Shown in pieces: positions 1-13,051 of a stretch of 13,051 bases of DNA (positions within the stretch are counted from its first letter, which is position 1; every line of letters begins with the position of its first letter). A program made the translations under genes and the position numbers. The stretch covers positions 1 to 13,051 of the forward strand of contig JAAMXP010002225.1 in NCBI GenBank assembly GCA_019693395.1, written 5' to 3'. Under the pieces are notes generated by a model. That model was not told where the DNA came from. It worked only from the letters and a program-made list of their open reading frames with translations, and did no database searches. This DNA comes from Ettlia oleoabundans (taxonomy: Eukaryota; Chlorophyta; Chlorophyceae; Chlamydomonadales).

Positions 1-64
1 CCCCCCGCCACTGAGAACGCCCAATCCTACCCCAATTCCGTCCTTGCTTTGCCATCGCAAGCAG

Positions 65-3000
65 GGCTTTGAGGAGGGCTGGATCAAGCCGCGCCCCCCC
101 GCTGTTCGCACCGGCAAGCGCGTGGCTGTGATTGGCGGCGGGCCAGCGGGCATGGCGGCTGCAGATCAGCTGAACAAGGCGGGGCACAGCGTGACCCTGT
201 TTGAGCGCAGCGACAGGGTTGGTGGGCTGATGATGTACGGCGTGCCAAACATGAAAACCGACAAGGTGGGGTTGGAAACCCTTATGCTATATTCTTGCCC
301 CAATCTCTTTTGTTGTTTCCTTTGGCATTCTTTTTTTCATTATGAAAGTTGCTGTCATGTGAAACCCTTTGTTCACTGGCGGCAACAGAGATTGCTGACG
401 CCTTGCCGAAAATAAAGCTTGCTTTTCCCCTTTCATCTCTGGTGAAGCCTAAGCTTGCTTTTCCTCTTTGCATCGCTGGTGCCCACAGGTGGACATTGTT
501 CAGCGGCGTGTGGATCTGATGGCTGAGGAGGGCGTGCGCTTTGTCACCTCAGCACACGTTGGCAAGGTGGGTTACCAGCTGCTCAACTACCTTGTTTGCA
601 AGTACTGGACAGCTGACACCATGCTCTTAGGCCTGCACTTCGTCCATGCTGCAGCTACCATTGTCGCCAGTAAGGTCTAAGCTTGTGGCTTGGCATAGCG
701 CGCCTGCCTTGCTCCTCAATCGTTTGCCCTGGCGCTGCATGCTCGCTCTCTTGTTATTCAACTGTCAGCAGGGTGTGAACGTGTCTGAGATTCGCGCCGC
801 CAGCGACGCCGTGGTGCTTGCTGCTGGTGCCACCAAGCCGAGGGACTTACCCATTGAGGGCAGGTGCGTGGGCTGTTTCGGTTGCTTGCTGCTGCCACCA
901 CGCATTGCTGTTGTGTTCTCTGGCTTCCGTATATCTGGAACTTGAAGGGTAGACGGGAGGCCTGCCCCGGGTCTGACCTTGGCATGTGGTGCACCTCTGA
1001 CACATACACTACCTTCGTTCTCACGTGCCTGTTCACGCTTACAAATGCCGCATTGCTGTTCTTTTGCAGGAGTCTGAAGGGCGTGTACTTTGCCATGGAA
1101 TTCCTGCATGCCAACACCAAGTCGCTGCTGGACAGCGGGCTGCAGGACGGGCAGTACATCTCCGCCCAGGGGAAGAAAGTGGTGGTGATCGGCGGCGGAG
1201 ACACGGGCACAGACTGCATCGGCACAAGCGTGCGCCATGGTGGGTGCGGGGGCTGGGGACGGGTGGCAGGGATGGGAGTAGAGCAAGGGCAGCGTGGTTG
1301 AGTGTCTGATTATCCAGAGCCAGGAGGAGGGTACAGGGTGCAAGCCAGGCCGCAGGGTGCCAGCTGTGGGGCAGTCTGTGCCGGCTAAGCATTGTTGCTG
1401 GCCTTGCTGCCTCCTCATTGTCCCCTCCTCTCTCTACTCTTATCGTGCCTGCACTGCTTCTGTTGTACTCTACTGTACCGTACTGCTCATGTTGTATTGT
1501 TGTACCGCCCTGCTGTACCGCAGGTGCCACCCAGGTCATCAATTTGGAGCTGCTGAGCAAGCCTCCAGAGACGCGTGCACCCAGCAACCCCTGGCCCTAC
1601 TACCCGCGGTGAGTGAGGCGTCTGCTTACCGTAGGCTGCTGTGGGAAGCTGGTGTGGTGATGAGCCAACGATTAGCTTGCCCACAATGTGGCTGATGCAC
1701 GGCCCAGGATGGGTGCTGCATGAGTTTCCGCCCGCCCACCTCTCCCTTTCTTTTTCTAACAACTCCACCACCCAGTGTTTATATCTACTGTCCCGCCTGC
1801 AGCGTGTTCAAGGTTGACTACGGCCACGCTGAGGCGGCCCACGTGTACGGACAGGACCCCCGCATGTACGAGGTGCTGACCAAGCGCTTCATCGATGACG
1901 GGCAGGGGAACCTCAAGGTGAGGTCGATTGATCATGGGGATCTGGGGCTGCTTCATCATGCATGTGGCTTGGGTGGGGCAAGGTTGATGGGATGGGGCGT
2001 TTGCGTGGGTGCATCAGTCAAGAGGATGGATGGATGGGGGGCTGCAATTGTGTTTTGCAGTGACAACCTCAATGACTGCAGGAGGCATACACACCACAGC
2101 TGCCAATTCTCCCTCTGTGACTATGTTTGTGTGAGCAGGGCCTGGAGATTGTGAGCGTGGAGTGGCAGCACGACCCTGCTGGCGGGCCGCCCAAGTTCAA
2201 GGAGGTCCCCGGCAGCGAGCGGGTGGGTGGGTGTGGGGTGGAGGGCCAGAAATTTGAGCAGCCCGGAATGGCAAAGCTCGCCCGCCGACAGCCTCTTGCT
2301 CTGCCGAGCAGCACCCAGCGAGCGTGTGTGTGGCTGCCTGTGTGTTGTGCTGGCCTAGCTCGACAGGTTTCCACCCCGTGCATGTTTGCACCCCACACCC
2401 CTCTTGTGTGTGCAGGTGATTGAGGCGGACCTCTGCCTGCTGGCCATGGGCTTCCTGGGCCCCGAGGCAACCCTGGCAGAGGCACTGGGTGAGCTGAGCT
2501 GGGCTGGCAGCAAAGCAGCCACGGCTGGTTGGCTGCCCTGCCTTGCACCACGGGGCATTGCTGAAAGTGGTCTTCGTCACCGCGCCCCTGCCAGTCAGCA
2601 ACCCTACCACACCGACTGACCTGAGCGGTGGTGACGGATGGTGTGCAGGCATTGAGGTGGACCCTCGCTCCAACTTCAAGGCGCAGTACGGCGAGTTTGC
2701 CACGAGCATGGAGGGCATCTTTGCTGCCGGGGACTGCCGCCGCGGACAGTCGCTCGTGGTGAGCGCTGCCTGGCACCTGCACTGCACCGCACTGCACTGC
2801 ACTGCACTGCTCTGTATTGCATGTCGCCAACCGGTGTTGATGCGAAGTGAAGCCTGACCTCGTCCCTGTTCTGGTGGTTGTCACCTGTGCCCGCCACTGG
2901 TTGTGGCTTCCTCATTGAGAGATGAGGCCCACAGAATGACCTGGTTCTGTCTGGCTGCCTTGACTTGCACCCACTCGCTCTAACCAACCTGACCAACCTC

Positions 3001-3149
3001 AAACACCCGTACCGTATACGCCTGCCCACCTGCTGTGCCACCAGGTGTGGGCCATTGCCGAGGGGCGTGGAGCCGCCGCTGCTGCCAACCGCTTCCTTGC
3101 CACGCAGCCCGCCAAGCACCCTGAGCGTGCTTCTCTCAATCAAGGGTGA
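65..3149 (+). CDS. GLT1: Glutamate synthase (NADH-GOGAT type), C-terminal NAD(P)H/FAD (GltD-like) domain; 5' part outside the window
   Basis: Glutamate synthase turns glutamine plus 2-oxoglutarate into two glutamates; this domain passes electrons from NAD(P)H through FAD to the synthase domain. Ten exons are seen: 65-265, 489-566, 772-863, 1070-1239, 1524-1608, 1803-1917, 2139-2222, 2416-2488, 2649-2758, 3045-3149. They join in phase as 370 codons plus a stop. All introns are GT-AG. The first exon opens at [12 protein letters not shown], a conserved linker of the family. The FAD dinucleotide motif [10 protein letters not shown] follows near 122-150, then [21 protein letters not shown], the second dinucleotide motif [13 protein letters not shown] near 1180-1215, AMGFLGPEA, and the C-terminal FAD motif [12 protein letters not shown]. 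Plant and algal NADH-GOGATs carry this domain fused behind a GltB-like part; that part would lie to the left, so the fusion is inferred and a free GltD-like protein is not excluded. The stop is uncertain: it overlaps a good splice donor (see 3423-3489). Confidence 0.93.
414..481 (+). repeat. Imperfect tandem duplication of a pyrimidine-rich block before a splice acceptor
   Basis: AAGCTTGCTTTTCC begins at 415 and again at 451. Each copy continues with a CTTT, CATC and CTGGTG pattern, giving two ~30-nt units 36 bp apart in the first complete intron of GOGAT (266-488). The second unit runs straight into the acceptor CCCACAG at 488. Confidence 0.75.
2771..2810. repeat. Short tandem repeat of CACTG type
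   Basis: A run of CACTG pentamers, with one variant unit, starts just after the donor of GOGAT intron 2759-3044. It is an ordinary intronic microsatellite. Confidence 0.7.
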
Positions 3150-3422
3150 GCGCAGGCACTTGATGCCGCTGCATGTGCCACAGCCTGTGCGGGCGATGCA
3201 AAGAGCAGTGGGGCGGCAGGTGGGGTGGCTACTGGGCAGTTGGGAGCAATGGGTGCGGCAGCTGGTGCGGCAGCATCGTGGCAGAGGGCCAGGCTCAACA
3301 CAGGTAGTCTGGAAGGGCCCTTCCGCCCCACCGCACGGCAGCCCTTGCTGTACACCTTGCTGCCAATGGTTGTTTTGGCTGCCGTATCTGAAAAGCCAGC
3401 CCCCCGGGTCCTCTTGCTGCAG

Positions 3423-3489
3423 CGGCATCTCCACCTGGAAGGAGCTTCAGGAGGCTGGAGGCCTGCTGGGCCGGCCCCTGGCAGTGTGA
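3423..3489 (+). other. Candidate alternative last coding exon of the glutamate synthase gene
   Basis: The GOGAT stop TGA at 3147-3149 sits inside GGGTGAGCG. A GT donor at 3146-3147 (GTGAGC, a donor used elsewhere in this window) would remove the stop. The next strong acceptor is CTCTTGCTGCAG ending at 3422. Splicing 3145 to 3423 keeps the frame and adds GISTWKELQEAGG and a few more residues (22 in all, including the split Gly), ending at TGA 3487-3489. The added codons mostly end in G or C, like the real exons. The implied intron of 277 bp is typical here. I recognise no conserved motif in the tail, so this may be chance open sequence in a GC-rich 3' UTR. Confidence 0.42.
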
Positions 3490-4278
3490 GCTCACCAGCA
3501 CCATGTCAGCCGTTTGATTGGAAGTGAAGGTGGAATCGGAACCCATTGCGCTGGGCGTTGTGGGCGGTTGGTGTCCCCCTGTCCCGGCCTGCCCACTGTC
3601 GAGCAACTCAATCAATCGACCTGTATGAGCCAACTCAAAACTTGTGGGACGACCCCATCCCACTCCATTCCAAAAAGGATTATCGATCCAATATTGATGA
3701 ACCCATTCCCTTGTCCGCTTCCACAAGTTTCGCTACAGGAAGCTAACTAGAAATTCGACAGCCTTTGTTTTTCTCCCGAGTTTTGAACTCCCGCACCCAA
3801 GTCATCAATGAACGATCCATCGCCTGCTTATGATGTTGAGATAGAGCCGGCGCCAGCGGCGGGTGCATGCAGCTGCTACAGATAAAGATTTGGCAGTCCT
3901 TTTCCCCCCCCCCCATCCAGCTGTCGCGGTTTTCCTGCTGCTGCCATGACTATAGCACCGTTGGGCCTGTAGAGCCATCCCTATGACTAGTGAAGCCAGA
4001 CGATGCATGCCTGCACCTTGTCTTGTCCCTGCCCCCTTAGCGCTACCCCTGTTGGGCCCCCCTGTTTCCCCGAGTTTTTAGCGCTTAATTCACGGGACGT
4101 TTTCTCAGTGTATCAGACTCCCCATTGTTCAGGGCATGCCTGGGTGTTACTTGAACATCATTGTTTGCAATCATGGGGTCTTCTTGTCATATCATGATCT
4201 AACTTGTCCAACCCTGGTCTGCCCCTTATAAATTGTCCCAGTTTGCTTGTACGTTGACGGTAGTGAAATCTGTTGTTG

Positions 4279-4283
4279 TGTAA
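4279..4283 (+). terminator. Putative polyadenylation signal of glutamate synthase (TGTAA)
   Basis: TGTAA is the established polyadenylation signal of volvocine and related green algae. This is the only plus-strand copy between the GOGAT stop and the convergent gene. Cleavage usually falls 10-20 nt downstream, so the transcript would end near the palindrome at 4303-4316. Confidence 0.55.
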
Positions 4284-4302
4284 CGTGCCCAACTCTTGAC
4301 CC

Positions 4303-4316
4303 CAGCTGGCCAGCTG
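4303..4316. repeat. Perfect 14-bp palindrome between two convergent poly(A) signals
   Basis: CAGCTGGCCAGCTG is its own reverse complement. It lies 19 nt downstream of the plus-strand TGTAA and 24 nt downstream of the minus-strand TGTAA, so it is nearly centred between the 3' ends of the two convergent genes. A second inverted pair, GCCCTG at 4321-4326 and CAGGGC at 4344-4349, brackets the minus-strand signal. Confidence 0.7.
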
Positions 4317-4340
4317 CTACGCCCTGCCTTGCCAGGCCGG

Positions 4341-4345
4341 TTACA
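4341..4345 (-). terminator. Putative polyadenylation signal of alanine aminotransferase (TGTAA on minus strand)
   Basis: TTACA on the plus strand reads TGTAA on the minus strand. It is the only copy between the alanine aminotransferase stop and this point, giving a 3' UTR of roughly 0.5 kb (4835 down to about 4325). The region 4346-4835 shows no coding exon and is best read as this UTR. Confidence 0.55.
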
Positions 4346-4835
4346 GGGCAAGCCATCGGTAGGGAAACAAAGATTGGGGTTTGGTACACAACCCCAGCAA
4401 GCGGGGCATGGGAAGCCTGGCGGGTGCTAGGAAAGAATGGCAGAAAGCAGGATGACAGACCACAGAGGTCCCATGAGGCAGCGACAACACCAGCAGGCGG
4501 GGAAGTACATAAGGCAGGGGGCGCGTGAAGTCCCCAGCATTTCAGGTTGTGGTGATTGGCAAAGGCCTGGATAACATAACAGGATCCCCTTAAAAGCCAT
4601 CGCATGGAATATTGATTTGGAATGCATGTCCTGGGCCACGGCAGCGCGTAAGTAGTTAGCTAGGAATAATTTCATTGCTGGCCAGCGGTTGCGCCCAAAC
4701 ATCGAGAGGGCGCATGTAGGCAGCTAACCTACCAATCCTGCTCATGAAGAGTGGGCAAGCAACAGCACCCGGACCAGCACCAACATGGAGCTGGTACAGG
4801 CATCGTGTAGTGCCTGCCGCAGCACATTGACGTCA

Positions 4836-10273
<5,438 letters not shown>

Positions 10274-10387
10274 TTAACTTGGTGTGGCGGTGCTGAGGTG
10301 GCAAGGGCGGCACGGCGGCAATGTGCACCTCTGTCCTAAGCTAATGGCGTGAGATCTGCCAGCCGCATGATGAAGGAGTAGTGCTGG

Positions 10388-10399
10388 AAGATTAATCTT
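10388..10399. promoter_or_regulatory. Perfect 12-bp palindrome AAGATTAATCTT
   Basis: It lies about 115 bp upstream of the alanine aminotransferase ATG. The two halves carry AGATT, the core bound by GARP-family factors (B-type response regulators) in plants, arranged as an inverted pair. The binding assignment is inference only. Confidence 0.4.
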
Positions 10400-10448
10400 T
10401 GCACCCTGCTGCTGACGCTCAAACAGAGGGTGGGTATCGCGGCTCCTT

Positions 10449-10475
10449 CGCCCCTTGCGCCCCTTGCGCCCCTTC
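10449..10475 (-). repeat. Three tandem 9-bp units, GC-box-like on the minus strand
   Basis: The plus strand reads CGCCCCTTG twice and then CGCCCCTTC. On the minus strand this gives three GGGGCG boxes spaced exactly 9 bp apart, about 180-200 bp upstream of the alanine aminotransferase ATG. It may be a promoter element or a simple repeat. Confidence 0.65.
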
Positions 10476-10853
10476 GTGTCCAGGCAGCACAACCAGCGAG
10501 TCTGCACAACCATTGCCATAGTGTGCGCCGTAAAGACCTCAAACGCTCAAGTTAGCGAGGTCAGCAATTGTATGGTCTATGTAGCAATGTTAAGAATCAC
10601 GACATGCACGGCACCAACTGCATGCATTTGGAGTCGCCCCGTTTGTGCTGCTGCTGTCACACGTGCATGAGTACATGGTGCATTTTGTGCAGCAAAAGTA
10701 GCGAATAATAGCCGCTGCAGGACACGCATTGGAGTACGGGTCGTGGTTTGCTTGGCCAGGTCTGATTGGAAGCTATATTTGGTGCAGCAACACCATCACC
10801 AGCGGCGCCTGCTGCCCGCATAGCGTGCTGAGCAGCCTCACCCTATCGGTGGC

Positions 10854-10882
10854 GGCGCGACGCAAATTGGCGTCATCGCGCC
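10854..10882 (+). promoter_or_regulatory. GC-rich inverted repeat / hairpin upstream of the glyoxylate aminotransferase start
   Basis: The left arm GGCGCGA-CGC (10854-10863) pairs fully with the right arm GCG-TCGCGCC (10870-10872 and 10876-10882). The only interruption is a 3-nt TCA bulge in the right arm, and the loop is AAATTG. It lies about 135 nt before the ATG, so it is in the promoter or the 5' UTR. Confidence 0.6.
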
Positions 10883-11016
10883 CCACTTGGCAAAGATACT
10901 TGTAGTTCTGTGAGTACCGGTGGTTGCAAGAGCTAAACGCTCTTTGTAGTGGTAGACACGTCGGTGGACACCTGGTGACTTGATTGCGTGCCAGGCCATT
11001 GGTTGGCGCAGCTCAG

Positions 11017-12864
11017 ATGGCTGCCCTTCTCCGTAGAACCCGTCTTGTTTCTCAACTTACACAACAGCTCAGGAGCATGGCATCCTTCAGCAGCGCGCGC
11101 CCCGGCGAGCCCACGCCAGCAGTCAACGATGCTCACAAGGGCCCTACTGGCGTGTTGGAGGTATGCTGCCTTCTGTGGGCTCTGCACACCCTCGGCATCT
11201 ACACCAAACTCAGCTCGGGTGGCTCGCTTGCGCGAGTGCTGCTTTCAATTGCCGTGCAACACTTTTGTATGCTTGCACAGCGCCAGAACTGGCGAAAGGC
11301 GCGGCAAGGTTCGTTCTGAAGTCATGCCCGCAGTAGCGGGTAGCGGGAGTGCCGACCCTTCAACTGTGCGTTTGCCCAGAGCCTCGCTTGCTTGTCCCCT
11401 TAACTTTATCATATGCAGATCCCCCAGCGCTATCTGATGGGTCCTGGACCGGCCAACGCTGACCCGCGTATCCTGGCAGCCCAGAGCCTGCCCCTGCTGG
11501 GCCACATGTGAGCAAGCCCAGTCTCCTTGCACAGACGATGCGGACACACTGGGTGGTTGGCAGGTTGCATGCCTTTGCAGGCTTGGTTTCGTGCAGCAGC
11601 CAAGATTCACACGTCCTGGCATAACCAAGCTCATGTGCCAGAGGCTGGCATGTAAATCCGCACTTCCACCAGGATGTATGGCCAACAGCATTGCCTCGTT
11701 CGTGTCAAAAATTGGAAGCTGCACCTTGCTTCTTTGTGCCCGCCCGTAGGCACCCCCCATTCCTGAAAATCATGGATGAGGTGCAGCAGGGCCTGCGGTA
11801 CCTCTTCCAGGTGAGCCCCATGCGCGGCCAGGCTGGTTGGAAATGGGATCTGGCTGGCAACATATTTCCACGTCTGCTGGCCAGCTCTGGCAGCAAGGCT
11901 GCCCCTGCCTGTCTGTTTGTATATTCTGCCTTTGTTGTCCTTTTCCTGCCGTGGACCGACTTTGACTGCAAGCCTGTCTTCACACAACCGACCCCGAGCT
12001 TTTTATGCTTCCCTCCTGCAGACCGACTCCAAGTACACACTGTGCGCTTCAGGCACCGGTCACTCTGGCATGGAAATGTGCATTGCCAACTTGGTGGAGC
12101 CGGGAGAGAAGATTGTGGTGGGCAACAACGGAATCTGGGTGAGTATTGAATGCAATACCAGTGGAGTAAACAAGTAATTGACGAACAACAAGGCCAAGCT
12201 GAAGGTGGCAGGGGCTTGCACAGGGCGCTGCCTGTGCTGGTGGCTGTCATCACATGGCGGGCTGCGTGAGGCCTGCATGCAACTGTGTTGCGGGCCACCA
12301 GCTCATTACTCATGCGGGGTGAATACAAATCGGGACACTGCCACTTCTCAATCGTTGCGGCCCACTGTTCAAGCAACCGTTCAGCTACAGTGTGTGGCCC
12401 CACCGATGAACTATATCAGCCACCTGAAAAATGGTCAGCTGCCCCTCACTCTGTGCAATTTTCGGTCATGGTGGGTGCAGGGCACGCGCGTATGCGACAT
12501 GGCAGCACGCTTTGGCGCTGACGTGGTCGACCTGCAGACCGAGGCCGGCACCAGCTTCAGCCTTGCCGACCTGACGGCCGCCGTGGAGCAGCATAAGCCC
12601 GCGGTGCTGTTCCTGTGCCAGGGAGAGTCCTCCACTGGAGTGCACCAGAGCCTGGCGGGCGTGGGCGAGATGTGCAAGAAGAACGGCACGCTGCTGCTGG
12701 TGGACACCGTGTGCAGCCTGGGCGGTGTGCCCTTATACGCAGACGCGTGGGGCGTGGATGCTATCTACAGCGGCAGCCAGAAGTGCCTGTCGGCGCCGCC
12801 GGGCGCCGCGCCGCTCATGCTGAACGAGCGCGCGCTGCAGAAGGTCAAGGCACGCAAGACAAAG
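11017..12864 (+). CDS. AGT1: Alanine/serine-glyoxylate aminotransferase (AGXT type), N-terminal five exons; 3' part outside the window
   Basis: A class V PLP aminotransferase that makes glycine from glyoxylate using alanine (or serine) as donor, a photorespiratory step. Exons: 11017-11160, 11419-11507, 11750-11810, 12022-12138, 12481-12864; they join in phase as 265 codons. An in-frame TGA at 10981-10983 precedes the first ATG. Residues 1-30 hold four Arg, many Ser, Ala and Leu, and no acidic residue, as in a mitochondrial presequence. The catalytic part starts RYLMGPGPAN, then LLGHMHPPFLKIMDE, CASGTGHSGME, VGNNGIWG, CQGESSTGV (Ser187), LLLVDTVCSLGG (Asp212) and YSGSQKCLSAPPG with Schiff-base Lys238. 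The Ser-Asp-Lys spacing equals that of human AGXT (158, 183, 209). GHMH and NGIWG resemble animal AGXT more than plant peroxisomal serine:glyoxylate aminotransferase. The next exon (expected to continue after RKTK) is not found before 13051. Donor preference (Ala or Ser) cannot be read here. Confidence 0.92.
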
Positions 12865-13051
12865 GTGGGTAGGCATGGGGGAAAGATTTTGTGCAGGTGT
12901 TGAGCTTGTGGCTATAGTGAGTGTGGGTGTGGCTGCCCAGCTGTGCCCAGCCACACCAACTGTGAAGTGCCAGACTAGCATGCTTTGCTGTCTGCCTGTG
13001 GGAAGAGCAGCTAGGCTGGCTGCTTAAGACAGCTTTGTCACGTTGCGGCCC
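12865..13051 (+). other. Start of the next intron of the glyoxylate aminotransferase gene
   Basis: It begins GTGGGT directly after the RKTK codons. No stretch encodes the expected continuation (an SFYxD-like block in the family), and the frame after the internal TGTGCAG near 12888-12897 stops within a few codons. I therefore read all of it as intron. Confidence 0.7.

Larger units (their letters stand above)
3150..4283 (+). other. Probable 3' UTR of glutamate synthase
   Basis: No further exon of either neighbour is recognisable here apart from the candidate at 3423-3489. Longer open frames on both strands in this stretch have no family motifs and look like chance frames in GC-rich DNA. The only TGTAA on the plus strand between the stop and the opposing gene is at 4279-4283, giving a 3' UTR of about 0.8-1.1 kb, which is not unusual for this group. 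An 11-C homopolymer lies at 3904-3914. The UTR extent is inferred. Confidence 0.5.
10274..11016. promoter_or_regulatory. Head-to-head intergenic region: shared promoter of alanine aminotransferase (-) and glyoxylate aminotransferase (+)
   Basis: It is the only space between two divergent start codons (ATG at 10273 on minus, ATG at 11017 on plus), so it must hold both promoters and 5' UTRs. No exon or conserved reading frame is seen in it. Visible elements: a 12-bp palindrome (10388-10399), a triple GC-box-like repeat (10449-10475), a G-box CACGTG (10660-10665), an AT-rich TATA-like CTATATTT (10773-10780) in otherwise GC-rich DNA, and a bulged hairpin (10854-10882). Transcription starts cannot be placed from sequence alone. 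Confidence 0.75.

Noticed and set aside
765..1418. Minus-strand open frame of 217 codons
   Set aside because: Antisense shadow of GOGAT exons 3-4 and their introns, no motif.
1656..1694. Possible C/D-box snoRNA in a GOGAT intron (GTGATGA followed by CTGA)
   Set aside because: The boxes are only about 30 nt apart and there is no closing stem; too short for a C/D snoRNA.
2069..2884. Minus-strand open frame of 271 codons
   Set aside because: It lies antisense to three confirmed GOGAT exons, has no family motif and low-complexity Ala/Pro/Gly/Arg content; a chance frame opposite GC-rich coding DNA.
2676..3434. Minus-strand open frame of 252 codons
   Set aside because: Antisense to the last GOGAT exons and intron, with no recognisable domain.
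3904..3914. 11-C homopolymer in the 3' UTR
   Set aside because: A simple run, possibly variable or an assembly artefact; no functional reading.
4828..4835. TGACGTCA palindrome (CRE-like) directly after the alanine aminotransferase stop
   Set aside because: A perfect 8-bp palindrome, but at the 3' end of the gene and short enough to be chance; no promoter context.
10671..10917. Three GTAC cores in the divergent promoter (copper/anaerobic CRR1-type sites)
   Set aside because: About three are expected by chance in 743 bp, and they lack clustering.
11705..12403. Minus-strand open frame of 232 codons
   Set aside because: Covers exons and introns of the glyoxylate aminotransferase in antisense; no motif and no splice or poly(A) support.

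Overview
The window reads as nuclear DNA of a green alga, most likely Chlorophyceae (a relative of Chlamydomonas, Volvox or Scenedesmus). The evidence is GC-rich sequence, exons with strongly G/C-ending codons, very dense introns of roughly 120-350 bp, and TGTAA polyadenylation signals. All 30 reconstructed introns are GT-AG, and 27 of the 30 donors start GTG. The genus cannot be named from this window. There is no sign of prokaryotic operons, CRISPR, rRNA, tRNA or a recognisable transposon.

Three protein genes can be assembled exon by exon. (1) Positions 65-3149, plus strand: the last ten exons of a glutamate synthase (GOGAT), covering the NAD(P)H/FAD domain that is homologous to bacterial GltD; the gene enters from the left edge. 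(2) Positions 10273-4836, minus strand: a complete 17-exon alanine aminotransferase of 523 codons, with every exon junction in phase. (3) Positions 11017-12864, plus strand: the first five exons of an AGXT-type alanine/serine-glyoxylate aminotransferase with a mitochondrial-type presequence; the gene leaves at the right edge.

Layout: GOGAT and the alanine aminotransferase are convergent. They share a tail-to-tail interval (3150-4835) in which one TGTAA signal on each strand faces the other across a perfect 14-bp palindrome. The alanine aminotransferase and the glyoxylate aminotransferase are divergent and share a 743-bp head-to-head interval (10274-11016) carrying GC-box-like repeats, a 12-bp palindrome, a G-box and a bulged GC-rich hairpin.

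Functionally the three enzymes form a loop. Alanine plus glyoxylate gives glycine plus pyruvate; pyruvate plus glutamate gives alanine plus 2-oxoglutarate; 2-oxoglutarate plus glutamine and reductant gives glutamate. In an alga that oxidises glycolate in mitochondria, this is the amino-donor side of photorespiration. Whether the neighbourhood is a selected cluster or chance is untested, and it is the most interesting question here.
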